64,000 nucleotides of DNA, from contig CAVPHV010000004.1 of assembly GCA_963704825.1 (NCBI GenBank), forward strand, positions 62,001 to 126,000, written 5' to 3'. Shown here one piece after another: positions 8,347-16,327 of the stretch. Every line of letters begins with the position of its first letter. The first letter of the stretch is position 1. The notes beneath the pieces were generated by a model. That model was not told the origin of the DNA. It was given only the letters and a program-made list of their open reading frames with translations, and did not search any database. The position numbers and the translations under genes were made by a program. Source of the stretch: CAVPHV01 sp963704825. GTDB lineage: Bacteria; Actinomycetota; Acidimicrobiia; Spongiisociales; UBA5794.

Positions 8347-9815
8347 TGGACGACTCCGAGCACCCAGCTCCGGTAGATTGCCGGATCCACCAGGTCGGTG
8401 GCCGCCCGCTCTGCATATGCGACAAGCGGCTCAGCCCCGAGTGCGATGACGAACCCAACCACGACAAGAGCGGCCGTCGGGACGATCATGCCCAGGGGGA
8501 TGGGACGCGGTTTCCCGGGGGAGGGTTTCCCCCAGAAAACCCCTCCCCAGATCTTCGTCATCGAGAAAAGCGTCAGCACACTGACCACCAGCGAAACGCC
8601 GATGATGACCCATTCCTGCACGTCAAACCCCGCCTCGATCAGAGCGAGCTTGCCCACGAACCCGGAGAACGGCGGAAAGCCGGCGAGGCTCAACGCCGCC
8701 GGTAGGAACAGCCAGGCCAGTACCGGCGACTTGTGGGCGACGCCATCGACGGAGTCGATGGTCCCGGTACCCTCGGATTCCTCGACCATGCCGCCGACCA
8801 GGAACAGCGAAGCTTTCACCACGATTTGGTGAACGGTGAACACGATGGCCGCCGCAATGCCGGCCACCGTGAAGAACGCCAGGCCCATGATCATGTAGCC
8901 GATTTGGCTCACGATGTGGAAGGAAAGAATGCGCTTGATGTCCTTCTGGGCGATTGCCCCAAGCACGCCGACGACCATGGTGAGCCCGGCGAAGACGAGC
9001 ATCAGCGTCACCGGTCCATCGCTCGGAAACAGCAGTGTCTGGGTTCGCAGAATGGCGTAGACGCCAATCTTGGTCAAGAGCCCGGCGAACAGCGCGGTCA
9101 CCGGCGTCGGGGCAAGCGGGTACGAGTCGGGCAGCCAGAAGAACAGAGGAAAGATCGCGGCCTTGATCCCGAAGACCAGGAACAACATCCACCCCAGGCC
9201 CCGCCGCAGCCCGGGTGGTACCTCGTCGAGGCGGGTGCTCAAGTCGGCGAGGTTCACCGTTCCGGCGACTGCGTAGAGCAAGGCGATCGCGGTGAGCAGC
9301 AGCGCCGAAGCTACCAGACCTATGACTACATAACTCAGCGTGGCGCGCGTTGAGCTGCCGCCGGCGCCGTGGGTGAGGAGGACGTAGCTGGCGGTGAGCA
9401 TGATCTCGAACGCAACAAAGAGGGTGAACAGATCGCCGGTGAGTAGGGCCAGGGCGACTCCGGCAGCGAGGATCTGATACACCGAGTGGAAGCCGCCGAG
9501 TTCTTCATCGGTGGCGCGTTGGGCGACGGCGTATATCAGCACCGCAACAAGAGCCAGCGATGCTGTTGCGAGCAGAAGCACCGCCAATCGATCCGCGACC
9601 AAAGCGATTCCTATTGGAGGAGCCCAGCCGCCCACCGACACCACGATCGTGCCGGAGGTGTCGACGGCGATGAGCAGCCAGATCGACACGGCGGCGAGGA
9701 GGGAAGACGCCGCAATGCTGATGAAGCGCTGGACCGCCAAATGCCGCGTTGCCAGCAGCGCTGCTGCGGCGGCGATCAGCGGGATGACCACGGGGAGTGT
9801 CGCCAATGTGGTCAT
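8343..9815 (-). CDS. mrpD: Mrp-type Na+/H+ antiporter subunit D (NuoN/M-like)
   Basis: This 490-residue polytopic protein belongs to the proton-conducting membrane transporter family shared with complex I NuoM/N. It contains the conserved central helices with charged residues (GIKAAIFPLFFWLPDSYPLA; AIAQKDIKRILSFHIVSQIG) used in ion translocation. Length matches the family. It lies between mrpC and mrpF with 4-bp overlaps; the usual mrpE is absent at the mrpD-mrpF junction. Confidence 0.93.
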   Translation of the reverse strand: MTTLATLPVVIPLIAAAAALLATRHLAVQRFISIAASSLLAAVSIWLLIAVDTSGTIVVSVGGWAPPIGIALVADRLAVLLLATASLALVAVLIYAVAQRATDEELGGFHSVYQILAAGVALALLTGDLFTLFVAFEIMLTASYVLLTHGAGGSSTRATLSYVVIGLVASALLLTAIALLYAVAGTVNLADLSTRLDEVPPGLRRGLGWMLFLVFGIKAAIFPLFFWLPDSYPLAPTPVTALFAGLLTKIGVYAILRTQTLLFPSDGPVTLMLVFAGLTMVVGVLGAIAQKDIKRILSFHIVSQIGYMIMGLAFFTVAGIAAAIVFTVHQIVVKASLFLVGGMVEESEGTGTIDSVDGVAHKSPVLAWLFLPAALSLAGFPPFSGFVGKLALIEAGFDVQEWVIIGVSLVVSVLTLFSMTKIWGGVFWGKPSPGKPRPIPLGMIVPTAALVVVGFVIALGAEPLVAYAERAATDLVDPAIYRSWVLGVVQ

Positions 9816-10177
9816 GACCTGGGAGCTCCCAGGCCGGCGATCCTGCGGTCCTCAGCATCATCTTCGACCTCATCGGTACCCAGCTCGGTCCACGACCGAT
9901 AGGCGAGGGCGAGAAGGAACGCGGTGATACCGAACGTGATCACGATCGCCGTCAGCACCAACGCCTGCTCGAGGGGATCGCTGTAGCCGGAGGCGGGAGC
10001 GGCCGCCTCGACGATGGGTGGCGACCCGGGTTCGCCTCCCGAGCCGAGCAGCACGAGGTTGGCCCCGTGGGCGATCAAGCCGAGTCCAACGATGATTCGG
10101 CTCAACAGGCGTTGGAGGATGAGGTACGTGCCCGCGGCAAAAAGCATGCCTGCGGTGAGGGCGATGATCCAGCTCAC
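9812..10177 (-). CDS. mrpC: Mrp-type Na+/H+ antiporter subunit C (NuoK-like)
   Basis: This 121-residue protein has three membrane helices and the NuoK-like segment QALVLTAIVITFGITAFLLA at about 71-90, preceded by a longer Pro/Ala-rich loop. It is the small NuoK homologue of the antiporter. The cytosolic tail is acidic. Overlaps of 4 bases join it to mrpB and mrpD. Confidence 0.92.
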   Translation of the reverse strand: MSWIIALTAGMLFAAGTYLILQRLLSRIIVGLGLIAHGANLVLLGSGGEPGSPPIVEAAAPASGYSDPLEQALVLTAIVITFGITAFLLALAYRSWTELGTDEVEDDAEDRRIAGLGAPRS

Positions 10178-10602
10178 GATGGCTCCGTCCCGAGGCGCAG
10201 GATCGCACCGACGACGAGGCCAACCACGAGCACATAGACGCCGAGGTCGAACACGAGCAAGCTCGAGACCTTGACCTCGCCGACGAACGGCAGCGTCTCA
10301 GCGACATACGAGTAGGCGAGGAAGGTCCCTTGGAAGAACAGGCCGATCAATCCGGCGGCGATGGCGAGTGCCAAGCCGGTTCCGATGACGATCTCCGGAT
10401 CGATTGGCAACGCCCGTTGCAGGCCGCGGTGGCCGAAGGCGAGGAAGACCAGCAGAAGCGCCGTCGCCGCGATGAGCCCACCGGCGAAACCACCTCCGGG
10501 TAGATCGTGACCGATCACCAACAGGAAGACCGAGAACAGGAGGAGGGTCGGCACCATGGTGCGCGCCCCGGTGGCCAAGAGGGGGGAGAACCGAATTCTC
10601 AT
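10174..10602 (-). CDS. mrpB: Mrp-type Na+/H+ antiporter subunit B
   Basis: This 142-residue protein carries the MnhB family signature near its N-terminus (IGHDLPGGGFAGGLIAA, about residues 29-45) and four predicted helices. In this family it packs against the C-terminal part of MrpA. It overlaps mrpA and mrpC by 4 bases on each side. Confidence 0.93.
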   Translation of the reverse strand: MRIRFSPLLATGARTMVPTLLLFSVFLLVIGHDLPGGGFAGGLIAATALLLVFLAFGHRGLQRALPIDPEIVIGTGLALAIAAGLIGLFFQGTFLAYSYVAETLPFVGEVKVSSLLVFDLGVYVLVVGLVVGAILRLGTEPS

Positions 10603-12872
10603 GGCACAGGAACGCCATCGCTGCGCTGTTTGCGGCGTCCGGCAGCAACCAAGGCCCCTACGCCTATCGCTGCCGCTGCCAGCACCGTGATCTCTCCGAG
10701 GGTGTCGAGGGCACGGAAGTTCGTCAGGATGACGTTGACGACGTTGGTGCCTCCGGCCTCGGGAGCGAGTTCAGTGTATTGGCTCGAGACCGACCTCTCC
10801 GGACTGACCGCCGTGACGAGCACCGCAGCAGAAGCGGCGAAGCTGCCGACCAAAGCGGCGACTCCGATGCGGACCCTTCGCGAGAGGGAGCGTGGCTCGA
10901 TCCCAAATCGGCGGGGGAGCTTGGCCAGGACGAGGGCGAAGAGAGCGACCGTGAGGGTTTCGACGAGCACCTGGGTCAGCGCCAGGTCGGGGGCGCCGAA
11001 GGTCACGTAGATGCCCGCAACCGCATAGCCGACGACTCCGAGGAGGAGGACCGCAGCCATGCGGCGCTGGGCACGGGCGGCACCGACGGCGGCTGCCACG
11101 ACAACAGCGCCGAGCACGATCTCCGCCGGTCCGTTCGTCGCCGGCAGGACGGGTCGCCCCTCCCAGCTGGTGAGCCAGATGGCCGTCGGGATCGCGACGA
11201 CCGTGGTGAGGATCACTGCCAGGTACGTGGGGAGGGAGCCATTCTGAACGAACCCCGCCACCCGCTTGGCGGTGAGGTTGAGGCCCCGCAAAGTTGCCTG
11301 GTAGATGCCTGCGGCGGACAGAGTCTGGGATCGGCGCAACCGGGCGAAGGTCGCACTCTGGATGAGTCCGGGGGCGAGGTTCCAGGCGACGGCCCCCGCC
11401 ACGATGATGAACGTCGAGACGGCCAACGCCGGTTTGAATCCAGGCCAGAGGACGAGCTTCGTCGTCTGCCCAGTCGCTGCGGTGATGATGGAGCCGAGCC
11501 GAGCTGGGAACAGTCCGAGCATCAATGAGGCCGCTGCCAGCAACGCGGCCGGGAGCACCATCGTGGTGCGTAGTGGCGCAACGACATTGGCGGCCAGGTC
11601 GGGCTTCGTCGCAAAGGCACCCCACCAGAACCGAGCCGAGTACGCCACGGTGAGGATCGACGCAGCAGCAATGACGGCGAGAGCGAGCCAATCGGAGCCT
11701 GCAATCAACGTATCAATTGCTGCCTCCTTCGTCACGAAACCGAGCAGGGGGGGTATCCCAGCCATCGACATCGCCGACAAGGCGGCAATCGTGGCCAGGC
11801 CGCGCTGCCGCCGTCCCAGGCCGGAGAGCTTCTCGACGTCTCGGGTGCCGGTCGACTTGTCAACGATGCCCACGACGAGGAACAGCGCTGCTTTGAAGAG
11901 GGCATGGGCAACGAGAACGGCAACGGCGGCGCCGATCAGGTCGAGACCGATGAGCGTCATCATGAACCCGAGTTGACTCACGGTGCCGTAGGCCAGCAGC
12001 AGTTTCAGGTCGCGCTGCCACATCGCAACCACCGCCCCGAGTGACATGGTGGCCAGTCCAACCGCAGTCACGAGCGGCCCCCAAAACGAGAGAGTGGCAA
12101 AACCGGGCGCCAAGAACACCAGGAGCACGATGCCCGCTTTGACCATCGTGGCCGAGTGCAGGTAGGCGGATGCCGGTGTGGGCGCCGCCATGGCTCCCGG
12201 TAGCCAGAAGTGGAAAGGGACCTGTGCCGACTTCGTGAACGCTCCGAGGAACACGAGGAGCAGTGCCGTCGTCACCACGGGGCCAGTCGGAGGTTCGTTC
12301 ACGAGTGCGGTGATGTTGGCGGTACCGGAGGCAATGGTCAGCAACACAAATCCGGCCAACATGGCAAGGCCGCCGGCTGTCGTCACCAGAATCGCCTGCA
12401 ACGCCGCACTGCGCGCCGCAGCCTGCTTGTCGTTGAAGCCGATGAGGAGGTAGGAAGCGACGGTGGTGACCTCCCAGAACACAAAGAGACCGAACAGGTC
12501 ATCTGAGCTCACGATCCCCGCCATCCCGCCGGAGAACAGCACCATGAGCCCCAGGAATCGAGTCCGGTCGACTGACTCGTCCATGTAGCCGGCGGTGTAG
12601 ATCACGATGAGCAGCCCGATCGCCGCCACGATCGTTGTCAGCAACAGCGTGAGAGGGTCGATCCGAAAGCCGATGGTGACCTCCAGCGAGGGGATCCACT
12701 CGATCGCCTCGAATCTCGGGGTGGAGACGGCAGCGAACCCGACCACGACGGCGAGCTGGGCGAAAAAGGGCACGGATGCGACAACGGGTGCGAGCCGGCC
12801 AAGGCGCGACCGACCGATCGCCAAGATGGCGGCGACGAGGAAGTACAGGGCGATGCTCGCTGTCCAGATCAT
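10599..12872 (-). CDS. mrpA: Mrp-type Na+/H+ antiporter subunit A (NuoL-like with MbhD/E-like tail)
   Basis: This 757-residue protein is the largest subunit. Residues 1 to about 500 form the NuoL/M-like ion-translocating core (PFHFWLPGAMAAPTPASAYL and MWQRDLKLLLAYGTVSQLG are typical). The C-terminal 200 residues contain the MbhD-like (VTFGAPDLALTQVLVETLTV) and MbhE-like (ILTNFRALDTLGEITVL) helices that are fused to MrpA in bacterial Mrp systems. It is the first Mrp gene; a perfect 12-bp hairpin separates it from the CPA2 antiporter gene upstream. The complex exchanges Na+ for H+ and supports alkali and salt tolerance in known systems. Confidence 0.94.
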   Translation of the reverse strand: MIWTASIALYFLVAAILAIGRSRLGRLAPVVASVPFFAQLAVVVGFAAVSTPRFEAIEWIPSLEVTIGFRIDPLTLLLTTIVAAIGLLIVIYTAGYMDESVDRTRFLGLMVLFSGGMAGIVSSDDLFGLFVFWEVTTVASYLLIGFNDKQAAARSAALQAILVTTAGGLAMLAGFVLLTIASGTANITALVNEPPTGPVVTTALLLVFLGAFTKSAQVPFHFWLPGAMAAPTPASAYLHSATMVKAGIVLLVFLAPGFATLSFWGPLVTAVGLATMSLGAVVAMWQRDLKLLLAYGTVSQLGFMMTLIGLDLIGAAVAVLVAHALFKAALFLVVGIVDKSTGTRDVEKLSGLGRRQRGLATIAALSAMSMAGIPPLLGFVTKEAAIDTLIAGSDWLALAVIAAASILTVAYSARFWWGAFATKPDLAANVVAPLRTTMVLPAALLAAASLMLGLFPARLGSIITAATGQTTKLVLWPGFKPALAVSTFIIVAGAVAWNLAPGLIQSATFARLRRSQTLSAAGIYQATLRGLNLTAKRVAGFVQNGSLPTYLAVILTTVVAIPTAIWLTSWEGRPVLPATNGPAEIVLGAVVVAAAVGAARAQRRMAAVLLLGVVGYAVAGIYVTFGAPDLALTQVLVETLTVALFALVLAKLPRRFGIEPRSLSRRVRIGVAALVGSFAASAAVLVTAVSPERSVSSQYTELAPEAGGTNVVNVILTNFRALDTLGEITVLAAAAIGVGALVAAGRRKQRSDGVPVP

Positions 12873-12891
12873 GAATGGCTGTTTCTGTCAA

Positions 12892-12919
12892 GTGGCCCCC
12901 GGGTCTCCCCGGGGGCCAC
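12892..12919 (-). promoter_or_regulatory. Strong GC hairpin between CPA2 antiporter gene and mrpA
   Basis: GTGGCCCCCGGG (12892-12903) pairs perfectly with CCCGGGGGCCAC (12908-12919), a 12-bp stem with a 4-base loop and no T-run. It lies in the 73-base gap between two same-strand genes and may partly terminate or process the transcript. Confidence 0.7.
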
Positions 12920-12945
12920 ATCGGCCGGTACGACAAAGGCGGTGA

Positions 12946-14772
12946 TCAGTCGACAGCCGCAGGCGCGCTTCTCTCGACCGATTGGGCGGGTTCGATACGC
13001 CCGAGCGCCAGTACCCGATCGTGCGACGCCAGGTCTCTCTCGCTCACATATGGTTCGTAGCCGTCCGGTGTGTGGATGACGAGGGGAAGGCTAGTCAAAG
13101 CGGCCTGCCGTTCGTCAACGCCGCTGGCGTTGAGTATCTCGCTTGGTTCGGCAATTGCATACTCCAGGTCCTGCGTTCTGTTCTGATCGAGGTCTGCATC
13201 CCACAGCCCTATGTCAACCGGGCGACCGAAGAGCAGCTCACCGTCGAGCTCGTCGAGCATGGCGTGCATACTCTGAGTGGTTTCGGGGGCCATGGTTGCG
13301 ATGACATTGGTGACACCAAATCGGCGCTTTGCGATCTTGGTGGCCAGGATATTGACCTCGGTGTTGGCGGTGGCCGCCAGCAGTGTGCGGGCTTCCGCGG
13401 CGTTTGCTTCGGCGAGCACATCCTCGTCGAGCCCGCTGCCGTTGATCACTGCCAGTCCGGCGTTCTGTGCCGCAGCGCAATGGTCTGCGTTGGTGTCGAT
13501 GAGGGTCACGGGTGCCGTTTTCGACAGCGAAGCTGCCAGGCGCCGGGCGATGGGGCCGGCGCCGACGATGATGTAGGCATCGCGATCCTCTCCGACCAAC
13601 TCGCCGTGGCGCTCGAGCCAGGCGATGGCCCGGGTGAGAAGGATCGGCACCGTGGCCGTGGTGAAGATCGCCATGAAGACCAGAATGGAGAAAACGGTCG
13701 CATCGATCAGCCCGGCGGCGAGGGCGATCTCTGCGACGATGATCTCCACGGCTCCACGACCGTTCATGCCCGCCCCAACCGCAATGCCTTCACGGAAGCC
13801 ATAGCCGGTGGGGAGATAGAACAGGGCAGTCCCCAGAACCTTGCCGACCGTGGCGAGCACGACGACGCCGGCCAGCAGCAGCGGCGCTTCGGTGAACACA
13901 TCGAACGACACCTGGAATCCGGCCGTGACAAAGAACACCGGAGCGAGGAGGCCCACCGAGATTCCCCGCATCCGCCGTTCGACATCGACGAGCAGACCTC
14001 GGGGGAGGAGATCCTCCCGCAGATAGAGGCCGGCAAGGAACGCTCCGAGAATGGCATGCAGGCCGGCAGCGTCGGCGGCAGCGGCAAAGGCAAGCCCAAC
14101 CACGACTACACCGAGGACGACCATCGAAAGGTCGGGCTTGCTCTTGGCGAGCAGTCTGCCGACTGCGGGGAACACCCGAGTTCCGATGAGCCAGGTTCCT
14201 GCGAGGAAGATGGCGGCCTTGACCACTGCAGCGGCGATTCCGCCAACGGCCAAAGTTCCGGTTGCAGCCAGACCGAGGATTGCCGCGAAGATGATGAGCG
14301 CCGCGATGTCAGAGAAGAGCGCTCCCGACATGAGGACATGCGCCACTCGGGTGTTGAGAATCCCGAGGTCGACCAGGATGCGCGACTTTGTCGCCAATGA
14401 GGTGACGCCCATGGCCACGGCGACGAACGTAGCCGCAATTGGGTCACCGTCGACGAGCATCATGAGCCCGAAACCGAGCGCAGCGGGGACCACAAAACCA
14501 CCGGTGGCCGCCAATGCCCCCGCCTTCGCGGTTTTGCCCAGGTCCGACGGATCGAGGTGGAGGCCGATGGCGAGCATCAGCAGGACGACTCCCAGTTTGC
14601 CGATCACCGCGAGGGCGTCGTCCGGTTCGAGCAGCCCGAGCAAGGGGGGGCCGAGGAGGATACCGGCGGCCAATTCTCCAAGGATGGCGGGGTAGCCTAA
14701 GCGCCGGGCAACCCACCCCCCGGCTACGGCTGCCAGCAGAACCAGCAGCAGATTCAGAACGTCGAGACTCAT
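12946..14772 (-). CDS. CPA2-family cation:proton antiporter with C-terminal RCK (TrkA-N) domain
   Basis: This 608-residue protein has an N-terminal Na+/H+ exchanger domain of about twelve helices (residues 1-390, with GELAAGILLGPPLL near 32-45 and NGRGAVEII later) and a cytosolic TrkA-N domain (about 398-515) with the nucleotide-binding start IIVGAGPIARRLAASL. This is the KefB/KefC-like layout, normally K+ or Na+ efflux gated by NAD(H) or other nucleotides. It lies upstream of the Mrp operon on the same strand and is divergent from the UspA gene, so all may answer the same ionic or pH stress. The transported ion cannot be told from sequence. Confidence 0.88.
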   Translation of the reverse strand: MSLDVLNLLLVLLAAVAGGWVARRLGYPAILGELAAGILLGPPLLGLLEPDDALAVIGKLGVVLLMLAIGLHLDPSDLGKTAKAGALAATGGFVVPAALGFGLMMLVDGDPIAATFVAVAMGVTSLATKSRILVDLGILNTRVAHVLMSGALFSDIAALIIFAAILGLAATGTLAVGGIAAAVVKAAIFLAGTWLIGTRVFPAVGRLLAKSKPDLSMVVLGVVVVGLAFAAAADAAGLHAILGAFLAGLYLREDLLPRGLLVDVERRMRGISVGLLAPVFFVTAGFQVSFDVFTEAPLLLAGVVVLATVGKVLGTALFYLPTGYGFREGIAVGAGMNGRGAVEIIVAEIALAAGLIDATVFSILVFMAIFTTATVPILLTRAIAWLERHGELVGEDRDAYIIVGAGPIARRLAASLSKTAPVTLIDTNADHCAAAQNAGLAVINGSGLDEDVLAEANAAEARTLLAATANTEVNILATKIAKRRFGVTNVIATMAPETTQSMHAMLDELDGELLFGRPVDIGLWDADLDQNRTQDLEYAIAEPSEILNASGVDERQAALTSLPLVIHTPDGYEPYVSERDLASHDRVLALGRIEPAQSVERSAPAAVD

Positions 14773-14919
14773 CTGGGCCCTCCCTCGGCTGCGTATTTAC
14801 GCTATCGACTACATGAATCATGATGCACGTTAGACCAACATACGTTAAGTAATTCGTGTAAAATGAGACGCATAACGAGTTTGACAGCCGCTGAGAAGGG
14901 CGGGCAATGAGGAGGAATC
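14773..14919. promoter_or_regulatory. AT-rich divergent promoter region between CPA2 antiporter and UspA genes
   Basis: This 147-base gap is much richer in A+T than its surroundings. For the UspA gene a TAAAAT hexamer at 14859-14864 is a plausible -10 box; no good -35 is seen at the right spacing. Palindromic pieces such as TCATGA (14818-14823) and several ACGT/TACGTT motifs could bind a regulator. GAGGAGGAA just before GTG 14920 is a strong ribosome binding site. Confidence 0.45.
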
Positions 14920-15855
14920 GTGAAGAGATTTGAGAATGTGCTCGTCGTCCCGTCGGGAGACGCTACGTTGCCTTCGCTACTGGAGGCGGCAGTCGACCTC
15001 GCCAGGCGCAACCGTGCCACGATCACCGTGTTCGACGTGCTCGAGCCACTATCCGAGCGTCGTCGCTTTCTCCGCAGCAGTATCGGCGAGATCGACCTCG
15101 AGGCGCTCATCGCAGAGACCCGCGTCGGCGAACTGCAGGACCTGGCCTCCCAAACGACGGACTACCCCATCGATGTCGACATTGCGTTTGGGACGAAGTT
15201 CGTCGAAGTCATCAGAAGGGTCGTCGCTCGTGGCCATGACATCGTCATGGCCTCACCGGAGGAGCCGAAGCGCCGCCTCGGACTTGCCGGATCCTCGACC
15301 ACCATGCATCTGCTTCGCAAGTCTCCCGTTCCTGTCTGGGTGGATGCCGGCCAGCGGGACCAGGGTCCCGACGTGGCCGTGGCGCTGGGACCGATCGAGC
15401 CGGACCACCAACACGAGACCCTCAACGTTGCCCTCCTCGAGTTGGGCTCGTCGCTTGCCGCCCGGCGTGGTGGCTCGCTGCACGTGATCCACGCTTGGCG
15501 CCTCGAAGGGGAGTCTCTACTTCGCAGCAACCGCGTTGGGACCTCGGACCTTGGGGTGGATGCAATGGTTGATGACGCACGCAGGGAGGCTGCCGCCGGA
15601 CTCAAGTCCCTGCTCGATCGGGTCCCGACTGTTGACGTGCCGATCGTCGAGCACCTCGAGAAGGGAGAGGCCGCCGACGTTATCTCGTCGGTCGTGGCGC
15701 GATCTGGTTCCGGCGTCGTCGTGATGGGAACGCTGGCGAGGGCCGGACTCCAGGGCGTCATCATGGGCAATACCGCAGAGCGAGTGCTGGCCGGTATCGA
15801 CAAGTCGATCTTGGCGGTCAAACCGCCCGGCTTCACTTCCCCCGTCATCCAGTGA
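14920..15855 (+). CDS. Universal stress protein, tandem UspA domains
   Basis: This 311-residue cytoplasmic protein has two UspA folds (about residues 1-145 and 150-302). The second keeps an ATP-binding loop of the G-2x-G-9x-G(S/T) kind around 269-287 (MGTLARAGLQGVIMGNTAE); the first is less conserved there. Tandem Usp proteins bind nucleotides and modulate stress and ion physiology in other actinobacteria. The start is GTG after a strong GAGGAGGAA site. It is divergent from the CPA2/Mrp gene block, suggesting shared regulation. A tandem hairpin repeat overlaps its stop codon. Confidence 0.9.
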   Translation: MKRFENVLVVPSGDATLPSLLEAAVDLARRNRATITVFDVLEPLSERRRFLRSSIGEIDLEALIAETRVGELQDLASQTTDYPIDVDIAFGTKFVEVIRRVVARGHDIVMASPEEPKRRLGLAGSSTTMHLLRKSPVPVWVDAGQRDQGPDVAVALGPIEPDHQHETLNVALLELGSSLAARRGGSLHVIHAWRLEGESLLRSNRVGTSDLGVDAMVDDARREAAAGLKSLLDRVPTVDVPIVEHLEKGEAADVISSVVARSGSGVVVMGTLARAGLQGVIMGNTAERVLAGIDKSILAVKPPGFTSPVIQ

Positions 15856-15879
15856 CGGGACCCCGTCATCCAGTGACGG
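15841..15879 (+). repeat. Tandem duplicate hairpin overlapping the usp stop codon
   Basis: CCCGTCATCCAGTGACGG occurs twice in a row (15841-15858 and 15862-15879). Each copy folds on itself (CCGTCA/TGACGG, 5-base loop). The first copy supplies the UspA stop codon TGA at 15853-15855. It looks like a local duplication of a 3'-end stem. Confidence 0.75.
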
Positions 15880-15899
15880 CGGGACCGGCGTCGGACGCG

Positions 15900-15929
15900 C
15901 CTGACCCGGGGCTGTCGCCCCGGGTCAGG
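15900..15929 (+). terminator. GC-only terminator-like hairpin after the UspA gene
   Basis: CCTGACCCGGGGC (15900-15912) and GCCCCGGGTCAGG (15917-15929) form a perfect 13-bp stem with loop TGTC. There is no T-run, as in many actinobacterial terminators. Confidence 0.7.
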
Positions 15930-16327
15930 CCCCTCGCAGCAAGTGCACGAGCTGCTCTACGGTCAGCCATGCCTTCCGTGACGCCCCCTGCCAGCCTTGG
16001 AACCGGGAGCCCCCCAGCTCCCGGATCCCTGGCCCGCAACGTCCCCCTGCTTGCCCGAACCGAAGTTGTGTTTGACCCGCCGTATCTGCGGAGCGGTTCT
16101 CTAACCGCTTGGAGTTACGCTACAACTACTCTCGGTAGCGATCCAGGCACAAAGGACTCGGCGCGAAGGGACTAGTCACCGGTGGGCTCATCCGAGCTTG
16201 GCGCCGGCTGCTCCCGCAGTCCGCGGTGTGATGCGCCGAAGTCACTTCCGCCCCCGGGTAGCATTGCCGTCTCTTCCGCACGGCTGAAGAGACATCCGCA
16301 CGGGGCAAGAGATGAACGAAGGACGCG
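15930..16327. other. Gene-free leader region before valS
   Basis: About 400 bases upstream of valS hold two further perfect stems, CCGGGAGC/GCTCCCGG (16003-16024) and AGCGGTT/AACCGCT (16092-16109). I looked for a T-box (specifier loop and the conserved antiterminator motif) and do not see a convincing one. The valS promoter probably lies here but I cannot fix it. Confidence 0.5.

Noticed and set aside
15930..16327. T-box riboswitch before valS
   Set aside because: Several stems exist, including one with TGGAACCGGG nearby, but no convincing specifier loop or antiterminator pairing is visible.
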